DNA of 64,000 bases, taken from positions 620,001 to 684,000 of the forward strand of contig NZ_JAJCVJ010000001.1 in assembly GCF_020567425.1 (NCBI RefSeq), given 5' to 3'. The notes below the pieces were generated by a model. It was not told the DNA's origin. It saw only the letters and a program-made list of their open reading frames with translations, and did no database searches. Each line of letters begins with the position of its first letter. Positions within the stretch are counted from its first letter, which is position 1. Made by a program: the position numbers and the translations under genes. Positions 35,415 to 43,188 of the stretch are shown here, piece by piece. Source of the DNA: Salinirubrum litoreum (GTDB lineage Archaea; Halobacteriota; Halobacteria; Halobacteriales; Haloferacaceae).

Positions 35415-36352
35415 CGAGCCCCGTGGTGCAGACGATCGAGATGGGATGCGACCCCGAACGACGAATCTCCTCGCGAGGGAGTGCTGTAGTCTCGAGAACG
35501 GGTCATTTCCCCCGAGTCGGCGTGCCACTCGAAGCCGTCCAGACACGTCTCACCACGTCGTGATCCCGAACCGTGTCCGGAGTCGATCTACGGTCCTCGT
35601 CAGAGGCACGATCGGCGAGATTCTCACACACGCCGAGCTCCCGATCTACGACCGATGTGCTGTCGAGAGTACCTAAGGAGCAATCTCAGAGCGTTCACAC
35701 CCTCCTCGTCGCTCCGGCAGTAGTGAGCACAGAGCCGAGTGTGTGCCTACAGCGGCGCGGCAGATGAGTGAACGGTGTGATCGGAAGCGACAGCTGAGAC
35801 GACATAATCGCCCGACTTCGATGACCTCCGGACGACGTATCGAGTGCGATTTTGCCCTCGTCCCTGCAGGAGAGGGCCGACGCTGCACGGCTCGAATCTT
35901 CACACTCGGGTGCCGTCTAGCGGTTTCCGGATCTGGAATCTCCGTTGAACCCGAGTCGGGCCGAACAGCCACCCCCCTAGCCACCACCAAACCGCCAGAC
36001 GAGAGCGCCCCGACGGGCGTAGACTCCGCGCAGATTCCCTTCGTCGCAAGCGAGCACGTCTTTTCACACACACACCCTCACAGGACCCGCACAGGCCTCA
36101 CTACCGGGGATTTACCCGGATGTGAACCTCACGAGCGATGGCGAGCCACCTTCTCGACGAGTCTGCACGCTCGAACCGGTGATTCGTCGTGTGTGAACAC
36201 CGGGGTTGCCCGAGGCCATCTGTTGCTGCGCAGTGGATCAGGCTCTCGGGGGGAGATGTCGTCCGTGGCGGGTCGAAACGTGATCACGCCGTTCTCGAAT
36301 CACGTGTCGGTAGGTTTCTCGGTGTTCGTTGCAGAACTCACCTGGACGGCGG
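35415..36352. other. 938-nt region without a supported gene
   Basis: Open frames here are short, lack acidic haloarchaeal composition and show no motif. Several CACACACAC and GTGTGTGAA stretches and TTTTCACACACACACC near 36060 are visible, but no clear terminator or repeat copy. It separates the regulator pair from the end of the second TasA-like operon and may be decayed sequence. Confidence 0.5.
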
Positions 36353-37135
36353 TCACCGTCCACCAGACTCCGCGCCGATCGGACTCTCGACGCGCTCGCC
36401 GTCGGTGTGACGCGACTGGAGTGCCCCGACCTCGAAGCTGAAGTCGACGGAGTCCGTCTGGACTTCGTTGCCGACGTCGTTCGGCAACCGCCACTCGACT
36501 CTGATGGCCTGTTCGTCGTCCTCGGTGTACTCGTCGTCACCGTCAGGATCGCAGTCAGTCACGAGTCGTCCGCCGTCGGCGGTCGGCATCGCCGTCGTCA
36601 GCAGGTCGTACAGCGAGAGCGGCGTCTCGACCGAATCGACGAAGCCCTGGACGGCCGTGATCTCGACGTGCTGAGCGAGTTCGCCGCCGCCGTCGATGTC
36701 GTCGTCTGGCGCGTAGTCGTCGTCCTCCCCGTCGGCATCGGCTTCCGGTTCGGTCACAGAGTTCTCGTCGTTCGCCACAAGCGTCCCGCCGGCGAAGACG
36801 TACGCCGGGTTCCCCTCGACGGACGGGACGAACTCGAAGTGACCGCTGTCGCCCGGTTTGAGGTCCTCGACGACGTAGGCACCGGAGACACTCGCTCCGT
36901 CTACGGTCACGTTGGTCTTCACGGAGGAGTCGGTATCGGCACCGTCCTGGGATACCGCCCCGTCGAAGGTCACCGCCAGATTCAGATCGCCGGCCTGGAC
37001 GGCGTTGTCAGTAAACTCCTCGCTGTCGGTGAGGTACGCGACGGTCCCCAGTCCGGCCCCGGCCGCCGAGACGCCGACCGTGCCGAGTACCGTGAGCACT
37101 CGCCGACGGGTGAGTCTGATTCGTCGGTCTGTCAT
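36353..37135 (-). CDS. SipW-dependent TasA-like secreted protein, short form
   Basis: A 260-aa minimal member. The signal LTRRRVLTVLGTVGVSAAG is followed by TVAYLTDSEEFTDNAVQAGD. The body has DLKPGDSGHFEFVPSVEGNP, NSVTEPEADADGEDD and RLPNDVGNEVQTDSVDFSFE, with RH replacing the CRHN seen in the other group. It closes the operon that starts with the gene at 38986. No inserted domain, so it may be a basic fibre subunit. Confidence 0.8.
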   Translation of the reverse strand: MTDRRIRLTRRRVLTVLGTVGVSAAGAGLGTVAYLTDSEEFTDNAVQAGDLNLAVTFDGAVSQDGADTDSSVKTNVTVDGASVSGAYVVEDLKPGDSGHFEFVPSVEGNPAYVFAGGTLVANDENSVTEPEADADGEDDDYAPDDDIDGGGELAQHVEITAVQGFVDSVETPLSLYDLLTTAMPTADGGRLVTDCDPDGDDEYTEDDEQAIRVEWRLPNDVGNEVQTDSVDFSFEVGALQSRHTDGERVESPIGAESGGR

Positions 37136-37152
37136 CCTGTGTGTGACGCGAG

Positions 37153-37193
37153 ACCCACCGACGGAGTCGAACCGTCGTGACGCCGGCGTGGGT
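37153..37193 (-). promoter_or_regulatory. tRNA-like T-arm leader element, copy E
   Basis: The shortest copy, 41 nt: ACCCACG, 10 nt, GACGG-TTCGACT-CCGTC, GGTGGGT. It has the same covaried T-stem as copy D and starts 30 nt after the stop of the gene at 37224. Confidence 0.78.
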
Positions 37194-37223
37194 GAACGGG
37201 GGAGAGGGAACTGCGGCGGTGTC

Positions 37224-38885
37224 TCAGACGGTCGGGTTGTCGTTGTTGCGGGCCTGTTCGGCCTCGAAACCGAGGTTGAACTTCATCGAGTCCGTCTGAA
37301 TCTCGTTGCCGACGTCGGGATCGATGTACCAGGCGAATCCGATGTAAGCAGTCGTAGAGTTCACAAACGGTTCACGCTCGTCGGCGGCTGGATTCGCAGG
37401 CTGGGGCTCGTAGCAGATGAGGAGGTAGCTCAGAGCCTTATTTTTTGGTGCCGCGAACGTGACATTGGTAAGGGTGGCTCCGTCGGGTTCCTCGTAGACT
37501 TTGAATCCAGGACCACTGTTGCCTCCGCCTTGGGAGGATCCACCCTTGGGCGTCACTGCGGTGATCGGTTTGTTGGTGCTGATCTCTAATTCGAGCACTT
37601 CACCAGTCTGGCTGTCGCGTGTGACAGAATCAACCGTGATAGTGATGCCACCAGTGCTGGCGTCCGGACCGATAGTATCGCCGGCTTCTAAACTCTCGAG
37701 CTCTGAACCCTCTATCTTTGCTACTTCGGAGTATTCCGGATTGATGTCTTCGCAGTCCGGTTGTCCTTTGTAATCGATATCAGTCGGTTCCAGGACGTTA
37801 CTGAAATCACTAATATCATCAATCTCCTTATTGCTCGATTCGGGAACGACCTCGAAGAAGTCGGTGGAGAGGTCTCCGTTGAGTGGTATTCCACCCTCTA
37901 GCGTGTCGAGAACCATCCCAAGGTTCCCGCGAAGCACCTCGTTGGCGTTCGCGATTATGGTCTCATTCTCCTGTAGAATGTTGTCCCCCTCGGTCGGATC
38001 ACTGCTGGGTTCCGCTCCCGCATCCTCGAACTCATTGTCTTCTCCCGCATCGTACCAGATAACTGCAGATGCCTCGTCGAGCAACTCGCCGTTCATGTCG
38101 TCTGACGCGTTTCCGGTCCCATCAACTTCCTCTTCGGGTTCGGTGAGATCGTTCTCAGCGTTCTCCAGTAATTCGCCCGAGATGGAAATGTAAGCAGGGT
38201 TACCGCAGTTGTGAAGACTAAACGTCACCTCACCGAAATCACCAGGTTTTGCGTCAGAGATGTCTACCAGCGGGTCACCCTCGTCAGTCGTCTGAGGATT
38301 TGGTCCACTGCCGACTTGTCCCTGTGTCCGACTAGATGATGAAAGGATGTCTCCATTGTCGGGGACAAGTGGCTGGAGATACGCACACTCCGCACTGTCG
38401 TCGCCTTGAGCTCCATTGACGGGAATGTCGTCCTGAATTCCATCGTCCGCATCCGAGGAGCTAATATTGCTGTAATCGGTGCCATCGACGGTGATTTCTC
38501 TACCGTCTGTATCAGGGAATGAATCGATGGCCGACGCATCCATGTACGCCTTCACCGGATCCGGAAGTTCGGAGTAGGCGGCGTTGACTGCGACCAGAGG
38601 ATTGTCCTGCGATGGGATACCGACCTCGTCAGTCTCGAGATTAGCGTCGTCGGGGTCCACGTATCGGACGTATTCGAGATCATCCGCCGGTGCGGCTCCC
38701 GAATAGTGTTCTTCAAAGTCGATCACCAAGTCGAGTTCACCGGCTTGGACGATGTTGTTCCCGAAGCTCTCCGTATCGTTGAAGAACGCCGTCGTCCCGA
38801 GACCCGCCCCCACTGAGGCGACTCCGACGGTGCCGACGGCACCGAGTATTTTCCGTCTCGTGATGTCGAGTCCGTTGTCTGTCAT
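37224..38885 (-). CDS. SipW-dependent TasA-like secreted protein with inserted domain, second group
   Basis: A 553-aa paralogue. The signal ITRRKILGAVGTVGVASVG precedes TTAFFNDTESFGNNIVQAGE. The body has DAKPGDFGEVTFSLHNCGNP, NDLTEPEEEVDG, AVIWYDAGEDNE and IGFAWYIDPDVGNEIQTDS with EQARNN at the end. Between PLNGDLS and FVNSTTAY is an insert of about 150 residues with PITAVTPKGGSSQ and LTNVTFAAPKNKAL, related to that of the paralogue at 30107. Base composition is noticeably lower in GC than in flanking housekeeping genes. Start ATG at 38885. Confidence 0.82.
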   Translation of the reverse strand: MTDNGLDITRRKILGAVGTVGVASVGAGLGTTAFFNDTESFGNNIVQAGELDLVIDFEEHYSGAAPADDLEYVRYVDPDDANLETDEVGIPSQDNPLVAVNAAYSELPDPVKAYMDASAIDSFPDTDGREITVDGTDYSNISSSDADDGIQDDIPVNGAQGDDSAECAYLQPLVPDNGDILSSSSRTQGQVGSGPNPQTTDEGDPLVDISDAKPGDFGEVTFSLHNCGNPAYISISGELLENAENDLTEPEEEVDGTGNASDDMNGELLDEASAVIWYDAGEDNEFEDAGAEPSSDPTEGDNILQENETIIANANEVLRGNLGMVLDTLEGGIPLNGDLSTDFFEVVPESSNKEIDDISDFSNVLEPTDIDYKGQPDCEDINPEYSEVAKIEGSELESLEAGDTIGPDASTGGITITVDSVTRDSQTGEVLELEISTNKPITAVTPKGGSSQGGGNSGPGFKVYEEPDGATLTNVTFAAPKNKALSYLLICYEPQPANPAADEREPFVNSTTAYIGFAWYIDPDVGNEIQTDSMKFNLGFEAEQARNNDNPTV

Positions 38886-38909
38886 TGGTTCTCCCCCTCG
38901 TTCGGGGAA

Positions 38910-38960
38910 ACCCACCGGCGGAGTCGAACCGCCACCACGTTCGCGGGCACCAGCGTGGGT
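38910..38960 (-). promoter_or_regulatory. tRNA-like T-arm leader element, copy F
   Basis: 51 nt: ACCCACG, 20 nt, GGCGG-TTCGACT-CCGCC, GGTGGGT. It starts 25 nt after the stop of the gene at 38986, the tightest spacing of the set. A hairpin CCCC-GAACGA-GGGG, with GGGGGAGA next to it, precedes the ATG at 38885. Confidence 0.78.
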
Positions 38961-38985
38961 GAAATCCAGATGATTGGGGGTATGT

Positions 38986-39867
38986 TCAGCTATCGACCGC
39001 GTCAAACGGGTTGCTACTGTTGTTCCGAGCCTGTGCTGCCTCGAACTCAAGGTCAAAGCTCACAGAGTCTCCCTGTATGATGTTCCCAACTCCATCCGGA
39101 ATCTCGAATTTGGCGTAGTAGCAGGCGACCCCGGTGAACGAACTGCCGCCCCTGAAGTCGATTCCACCGTCGGTGAGGTCATTGAGAACTTTGTTCAGCG
39201 ACCCCGAGAGTCTTGAGATTGAGGGATCGATTTCCCCGGCTTGACTGTCGTACCCACCTCCGACGGTCACCTCAATGGCATTGTCGAGTTCACCGTCCCC
39301 AGAGATGCCGTCGTTGTCACCGGGCGAAGACTGTTCCAGATCTATTCCGTCATCCTTCGTACCGTAATCGTTGCCCGAACTGTCGTCATCGCCTTCGGGT
39401 TCCGTGATGTCGTTCTCGGGGTCTGCCACGTTCGATGCTGTGGTCCGTACGTACGCCGGATTCCCGAGGACATTGGCACAGACCTTGAGGACGAAGGAGT
39501 CACCCGGCTTCACGTCACCAAGCTGGAATCCGACTGCCGCATCGCCGTCCACGACGACCGCACCCTTGCTAGTCGTCTCCGGGTAGTTACTGACGTTGCC
39601 GAACGGGTTAGTATCTTCGTCGGTGTCGAACGGCACATTATTGCCGGACGCAACGACATTGGTGTTGTTCACGCCACCGAAATCGTAGTCAATGACGTCA
39701 ACAGACGCTTGAAGATTCAGCGTCCCTGCCTGCACGCTGTTGTTTTCGAAGCTTTCCGTGTCGTTGAAGTACGCGGTCGTACCGACGCCTGCGCCTGCGG
39801 ACGCGACACCGATTGTGCCGAGTGCCGCGAGCGCCTTGCGCCGCGAGATGTTGAACTCCTGTGGCAT
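38986..39867 (-). CDS. SipW-dependent TasA-like secreted protein, first gene of second operon
   Basis: A 293-aa member. The signal ISRRKALAALGTIGVASAG is followed by TTAYFNDTESFENNSVQAGT. The body includes DVKPGDSFVLKVCANVLGNP, NDITEPEGDDDSSGND and KFEIPDGVGNIIQGDSVSF with EAAQARNN. It has no large insert. It is the first gene of the operon 39867-36353, preceded by element G and a shared AT-rich promoter motif, and divergent from the second winged-helix regulator at 40435. Confidence 0.82.
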   Translation of the reverse strand: MPQEFNISRRKALAALGTIGVASAGAGVGTTAYFNDTESFENNSVQAGTLNLQASVDVIDYDFGGVNNTNVVASGNNVPFDTDEDTNPFGNVSNYPETTSKGAVVVDGDAAVGFQLGDVKPGDSFVLKVCANVLGNPAYVRTTASNVADPENDITEPEGDDDSSGNDYGTKDDGIDLEQSSPGDNDGISGDGELDNAIEVTVGGGYDSQAGEIDPSISRLSGSLNKVLNDLTDGGIDFRGGSSFTGVACYYAKFEIPDGVGNIIQGDSVSFDLEFEAAQARNNSSNPFDAVDS

Positions 39868-39892
39868 GGTTCGATCGCCCCCTTCCGGGGAG

Positions 39893-39991
39893 TCCCACCG
39901 GCGGAGTCGAACCGCCGTCGGACGTCCACTCCCCCCAGCGGGTGGACGTCCGCCCCCTCGCGGACCGCGAGGGGGTTGGACCGACGTGGGT
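39893..39991 (-). promoter_or_regulatory. tRNA-like T-arm leader element, copy G (cloverleaf-like)
   Basis: 99 nt and the most tRNA-like: ACCCAC pairs with GTGGG, then a 10-bp hairpin (CCCCCTCGCG-GTC-CGCGAGGGGG), an 11-bp hairpin (CGGACGTCCAC...GTGGACGTCCG, 12-nt loop) and the T-arm GGCGG-TTCGACT-CCGCC. There is no D-arm consensus or 7-nt anticodon loop, so it is not a tRNA gene. A CCCC-GGAA-GGGG hairpin follows before the ATG at 39867. Confidence 0.8.
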
Positions 39992-40067
39992 GATCCGGCG
40001 TCGTCGGCAGTCCGGGGGTGGGGATACCTGCGGCGTGCCGACGACACGCACACCCTGTACCTGTCAC

Positions 40068-40080
40068 CCCATAGTTAGTT
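40068..40080 (-). promoter_or_regulatory. AT-rich promoter motif of the second TasA-like operon
   Basis: Minus-strand CCAACTAACTATG about 200 nt upstream of the gene at 38986, resembling the TTAGTTAT motif upstream of the other operon and both regulators. It predicts a leader of about 180 nt including element G. Confidence 0.35.
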
Positions 40081-40364
40081 GGCAGATAGAACTCGAACAA
40101 TCGGCGTGTTGCGGCCGCAAACGACAGAATTTTCGGCCCCCAATCGTTCTTTTGTTCTGACCATTCGAGTCGTTTGTCGCCGACAAACCGGTGGATTGCC
40201 CGATGCAGACGGTGTGTGGGAATCCGGACCGCGACTGAAGTGCGTCGTTAACACACGCCTCACCGTCTCACAGACACGATTCACCAGATCGTTCGATCGA
40301 AGAAACAGTTCGTCCAGCGAGACGACAGAGTCCGGACAGTATCGGCCGTTAACCGGGTGAATCA

Positions 40365-40380
40365 GCTAATTAGTTATTAG
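40365..40380 (+). promoter_or_regulatory. AT-rich promoter motif of the regulator at 40435
   Basis: GCTAATTAGTTATTAG, about 60 nt before the ATG, contains ATTAGTTAT as at 34659 and 34371. A GTTAAC palindrome (40349-40354) lies just upstream, like those before the signal peptidase gene. Confidence 0.4.
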
Positions 40381-40434
40381 TGGATGGTCGCTACTGGTTG
40401 CCGTGCCGACACGACGTCGGCCGACTGGACGACA

Positions 40435-40962
40435 ATGGAGCTACGTAAAGAGCGCGACCTGGTCGACACGGACATCCACGCCATCCTCGGGAACCGACGC
40501 CGGCGCCACGCACTCGACCACCTCCGCGAGACGCCGGACACCGTCGCCATCTCGGATCTGGCCGACGCCGTCGCCGAACGGGAGGCCGGGGAGTCACCGC
40601 CACCGGAGGACCTCCGCCAGAGCGTGTACAACTCGCTCCACCAGAGCCACATCCCGCGTCTCGAAGGGGAGGGGGTCATCGAGTACGACCGGGAGACGAA
40701 CGAGATTCGACTCACCGAGTCGGCCCGCGAGGTGGAGGTCTACATGGAGGTGTTCACCCGATACGGGATCACCTGGGTCGAGTACTACCGCCTGCTGGGG
40801 ACCGTCTCGCTGCTGGTGTTGCTGCTCGCCACGATGGACGTCGCTCCGTTCGCGCTCGTGGACACGGTGCTGTGGGTGTCGCTGTTCCTCGCGCTCATCG
40901 CCGTCTCGACGGCCTATCAGCTCTGGACCCGGCGGTCTCTCTACCTCAGACAGTTCCTGTAA
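40435..40962 (+). CDS. DUF7344-type winged-helix protein with two C-terminal membrane segments, second copy
   Basis: A 175-aa paralogue of the protein at 34727, with NRRRRHALDHLRETP, DLADAVAEREAGES, RQSVYNSLHQSHIPRL, EVEVYMEVFTRYGITWVEYY and two hydrophobic segments before WTRRSLYLRQFL. The shared stretch EIRLTESAREVEVYMEVF is identical in both. It is divergent from the second TasA-like operon and is followed by a 44-aa membrane protein gene. The arrangement mirrors the first pair and suggests duplication of a regulatory module. Confidence 0.8.
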   Translation: MELRKERDLVDTDIHAILGNRRRRHALDHLRETPDTVAISDLADAVAEREAGESPPPEDLRQSVYNSLHQSHIPRLEGEGVIEYDRETNEIRLTESAREVEVYMEVFTRYGITWVEYYRLLGTVSLLVLLLATMDVAPFALVDTVLWVSLFLALIAVSTAYQLWTRRSLYLRQFL

Positions 40963-40979
40963 CGACACGAGTATCGAGG

Positions 40980-41114
40980 ATGCGAATCGACACACTTCCC
41001 GGCTTCCGACCGGGCACCCCGAAACGGAATGCACTCGTTCTCCTCCTCTACTCGTTGCTACTGTTCGTCGCTGCCGCGACCTCCGACCTCCTGCCGAAGC
41101 TACTCGTCCCCTGA
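40980..41114 (+). CDS. 44-aa membrane protein following the second winged-helix regulator
   Basis: Starts at ATG 40980, 17 nt after the regulator stop, and reads MRIDTLPGFRPGTPKRNALV, then a membrane segment and SDLLPKLLVP. The PGxRxGxPKRNALVLLLY core matches the 51-aa protein at 35259. The basic KR before the membrane segment predicts the N-terminus inside. Function unknown; probably an accessory of the winged-helix protein. Confidence 0.68.
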   Translation: MRIDTLPGFRPGTPKRNALVLLLYSLLLFVAAATSDLLPKLLVP

Positions 41115-41142
41115 GCGGCGCAGGCCCCCGACCACGCGGCTC

Positions 41143-41442
41143 TCAGAACCGATCCGTCCGCCCCGAGGCGGTCCACGCGTCGGTCGGCGCACCGTCCGGC
41201 ACGCGAACCGACCGGCGGCCCTGTAGCCCGTCGATCCGGCCCGCGAACGTCCACTTCTTCTCGGTCCACGTCTCGACCGCCTCGCCTTCGCTCGCCGCCG
41301 CGAGGGCCGCCTGATCCCGCAGGTGTGCGCCGACGACCGCCGCGATGGCGGCCGCCTCGTCGCTGTCGGCGTCGTCGGGGATCGACAGCGCGTCGGCGAG
41401 TGCGGCCTGCACCGGGTCGCGCTCGGGCGTCTCCTCGCTCAT
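41143..41442 (-). CDS. pccX: acyl-CoA carboxylase small subunit, PccX-like
   Basis: A 99-aa acidic protein. [19 protein letters not shown], a central [12 protein letters not shown] and the end [12 protein letters not shown] are typical of the small epsilon-like subunit that accompanies archaeal acyl/propionyl-CoA carboxylase (PccX of Haloferax mediterranei). Its start follows the PccB stop directly. It is probably needed for assembly or full activity. The biotin carboxylase subunit is not in this window. Confidence 0.75.
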   Translation of the reverse strand: MSEETPERDPVQAALADALSIPDDADSDEAAAIAAVVGAHLRDQAALAAASEGEAVETWTEKKWTFAGRIDGLQGRRSVRVPDGAPTDAWTASGRTDRF

Positions 41443-41443
41443 C

Positions 41444-42988
41444 TCAGATCGGGATGTTGCCGTGTTTCTTGTCCGGCAGGGAGGTGCGCTTGCTCTTGAG
41501 CATCGAGAGGTCGTCGATCAGCCGCGACCGCGTCTCGGTCGGTTCGATCACGTCGTCGAGGAAGCCGTAGTCCGCCGCCGTGTAGGGGTTGGCGAACTCC
41601 TCGCGGTACTCCTCGATGAGTTCGTCCCGGCGGGCGTCGGGGTCGTCGGCCGCGTCGAGTTCGTCGCTGTAGAGGATGTTGACCGCGCCCTGCGGCCCCA
41701 TGACGGCGATCTCCGCCGTCGGCCAGGCGTAGTTCACGTCTGCGCCGAGGTGTTTCGACGCCATCACGTCGTAGGCCCCGCCGTAGGCCTTCCGGGTGAT
41801 GACCGTCAGGAGGGGCACCGTCGCCTCGCTGTAGGCGTACAGCAGTTTCGCGCCGTGGCGGATGATCCCCTCGTGTTCCTGGTCCGTCCCGGGGAGGAAG
41901 CCCGGCACGTCGACGAACGTCACGATGGGGACGTTGAACGCGTCACAGGTCCGGACGAAGCGCGCCGACTTCTCGGAGGCTTCGATGTCCAGCGTGCCGG
42001 CGTTCACCCGTGGCTGGTTGGCGACGACGCCGACCGCGTGGCCGTCGAGGCGGGCGAAGCCACAGAGGATGTTCTTCGCGAAGTTCTCGTGGACCTCGAA
42101 GAAGGAGCCCTCGTCGAGGACGCCGCCGATCACGTCGTGCATGTCGTACGGTTTCCGGGGCTGGTCCGGCACGACCGAGTTCAGCGATTCGTCGGTGCGT
42201 TCGGGGTCGTCCCACGGCTCGACTCGGGGTGGGTCCTCGACGTTGTTCTGCGGGAGGTACGACAGCAGGCGGGCGATGTCGTCGAGTGCCTCCTCCTCGG
42301 AGTCGGCCGCGAAGTGGGCGACACCCGACTCGCTGGCGTGGGTCATCGCACCGCCGAGTTCCTCGAAGGTGACCTCCTCGCCGGTGACCGTCTTGATCAC
42401 GTCCGGGCCGGTGATGAACATGTGGCTGGAGTCTTTCACCATGAAGGTGAAGTCCGTCAGCGCGGGCGAGTAGACCGCGCCGCCGGCACAGGGACCCATG
42501 ATCGAGGAGATCTGCGGGACGACGCCCGACGCCTCGGTGTTCCGGCGGAATATCTCGCCGAACCCGCCGAGCGAGGCGACACCCTCCTGGATGCGTGCCC
42601 CGGCGGAGTCGTTGAGGCCGACGACCGGCGCGCCGACCTCGACGGCCTTGTCCATCACCTTCGTGATCTTCTCGGCGAACACCTCGCCGAGCGACCCGCC
42701 GAAGACGGTGAAGTCGTGCGCGAAGACGAAGACGGTCCGGCCGTTCACCTCGCCGTAGCCCGTGACGACGCCGTCGCCGTACTGCTGGCGCTCCTCCATG
42801 CCGAACTTGTGGGTCCGGTGGGTCCGGAACTGGTCGAACTCCTCGAAGGTGTCCTCGTCGAGGAAGTAGTCGATACGCTCGCGGGCGGTCATCTTGCCCT
42901 TGTCGTGTTGTGACTGGATGCGGTCTTCCCCGCCGCCGAGCAACGCCTCCTCGCGTTTCTCGCGGAGTTCCTCGATCCGGTCGTCCAT
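41444..42988 (-). CDS. pccB: propionyl/acyl-CoA carboxylase carboxyltransferase subunit, PccB type
   Basis: A 514-aa carboxyltransferase that moves the carboxyl group from biotin to propionyl- or acetyl-CoA. Motifs include [39 protein letters not shown] and [16 protein letters not shown] (CoA and oxyanion region of the first half), and [20 protein letters not shown] and [14 protein letters not shown] (second half). The length is normal. ATG 42988 is used because the 25-residue upstream extension is not family-like. In haloarchaea the enzyme feeds the 3-hydroxypropionate-related or propionate pathways and PHBV precursor supply. Confidence 0.92.
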   Translation of the reverse strand: MDDRIEELREKREEALLGGGEDRIQSQHDKGKMTARERIDYFLDEDTFEEFDQFRTHRTHKFGMEERQQYGDGVVTGYGEVNGRTVFVFAHDFTVFGGSLGEVFAEKITKVMDKAVEVGAPVVGLNDSAGARIQEGVASLGGFGEIFRRNTEASGVVPQISSIMGPCAGGAVYSPALTDFTFMVKDSSHMFITGPDVIKTVTGEEVTFEELGGAMTHASESGVAHFAADSEEEALDDIARLLSYLPQNNVEDPPRVEPWDDPERTDESLNSVVPDQPRKPYDMHDVIGGVLDEGSFFEVHENFAKNILCGFARLDGHAVGVVANQPRVNAGTLDIEASEKSARFVRTCDAFNVPIVTFVDVPGFLPGTDQEHEGIIRHGAKLLYAYSEATVPLLTVITRKAYGGAYDVMASKHLGADVNYAWPTAEIAVMGPQGAVNILYSDELDAADDPDARRDELIEEYREEFANPYTAADYGFLDDVIEPTETRSRLIDDLSMLKSKRTSLPDKKHGNIPI

Positions 42989-43188
42989 CGTCACGTCGGA
43001 CCACCTCTGTTCATTGGGTGGCAACTGTGTGACGGCGGGCAAAAGGATTCCGCAATCCGGCAACCCGTCGTTCGACGACTGTGGAACTTCCGCCCCTTCA
43101 AATCGCCACGAATCGCCGGACTGCGCGCCGACCTCCGTACTCTCAGTATCGCTATCGAGTGATCAGAACAGAATATATATTATATCCG

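Noticed and set aside
35673-36071. A 132-residue frame on the minus strand
   Set aside because: Cys/Arg/Ser-rich, not acidic, no motif, no promoter; does not look like a haloarchaeal protein.
39893-39991. A genuine tRNA gene (T-arm and acceptor-like stem)
   Set aside because: The middle has two long perfect hairpins rather than D-arm and 7-nt anticodon loop, there is no CCA or normal position-8/14/15 residues, and six sister copies of very different middle length occur before homologous genes.
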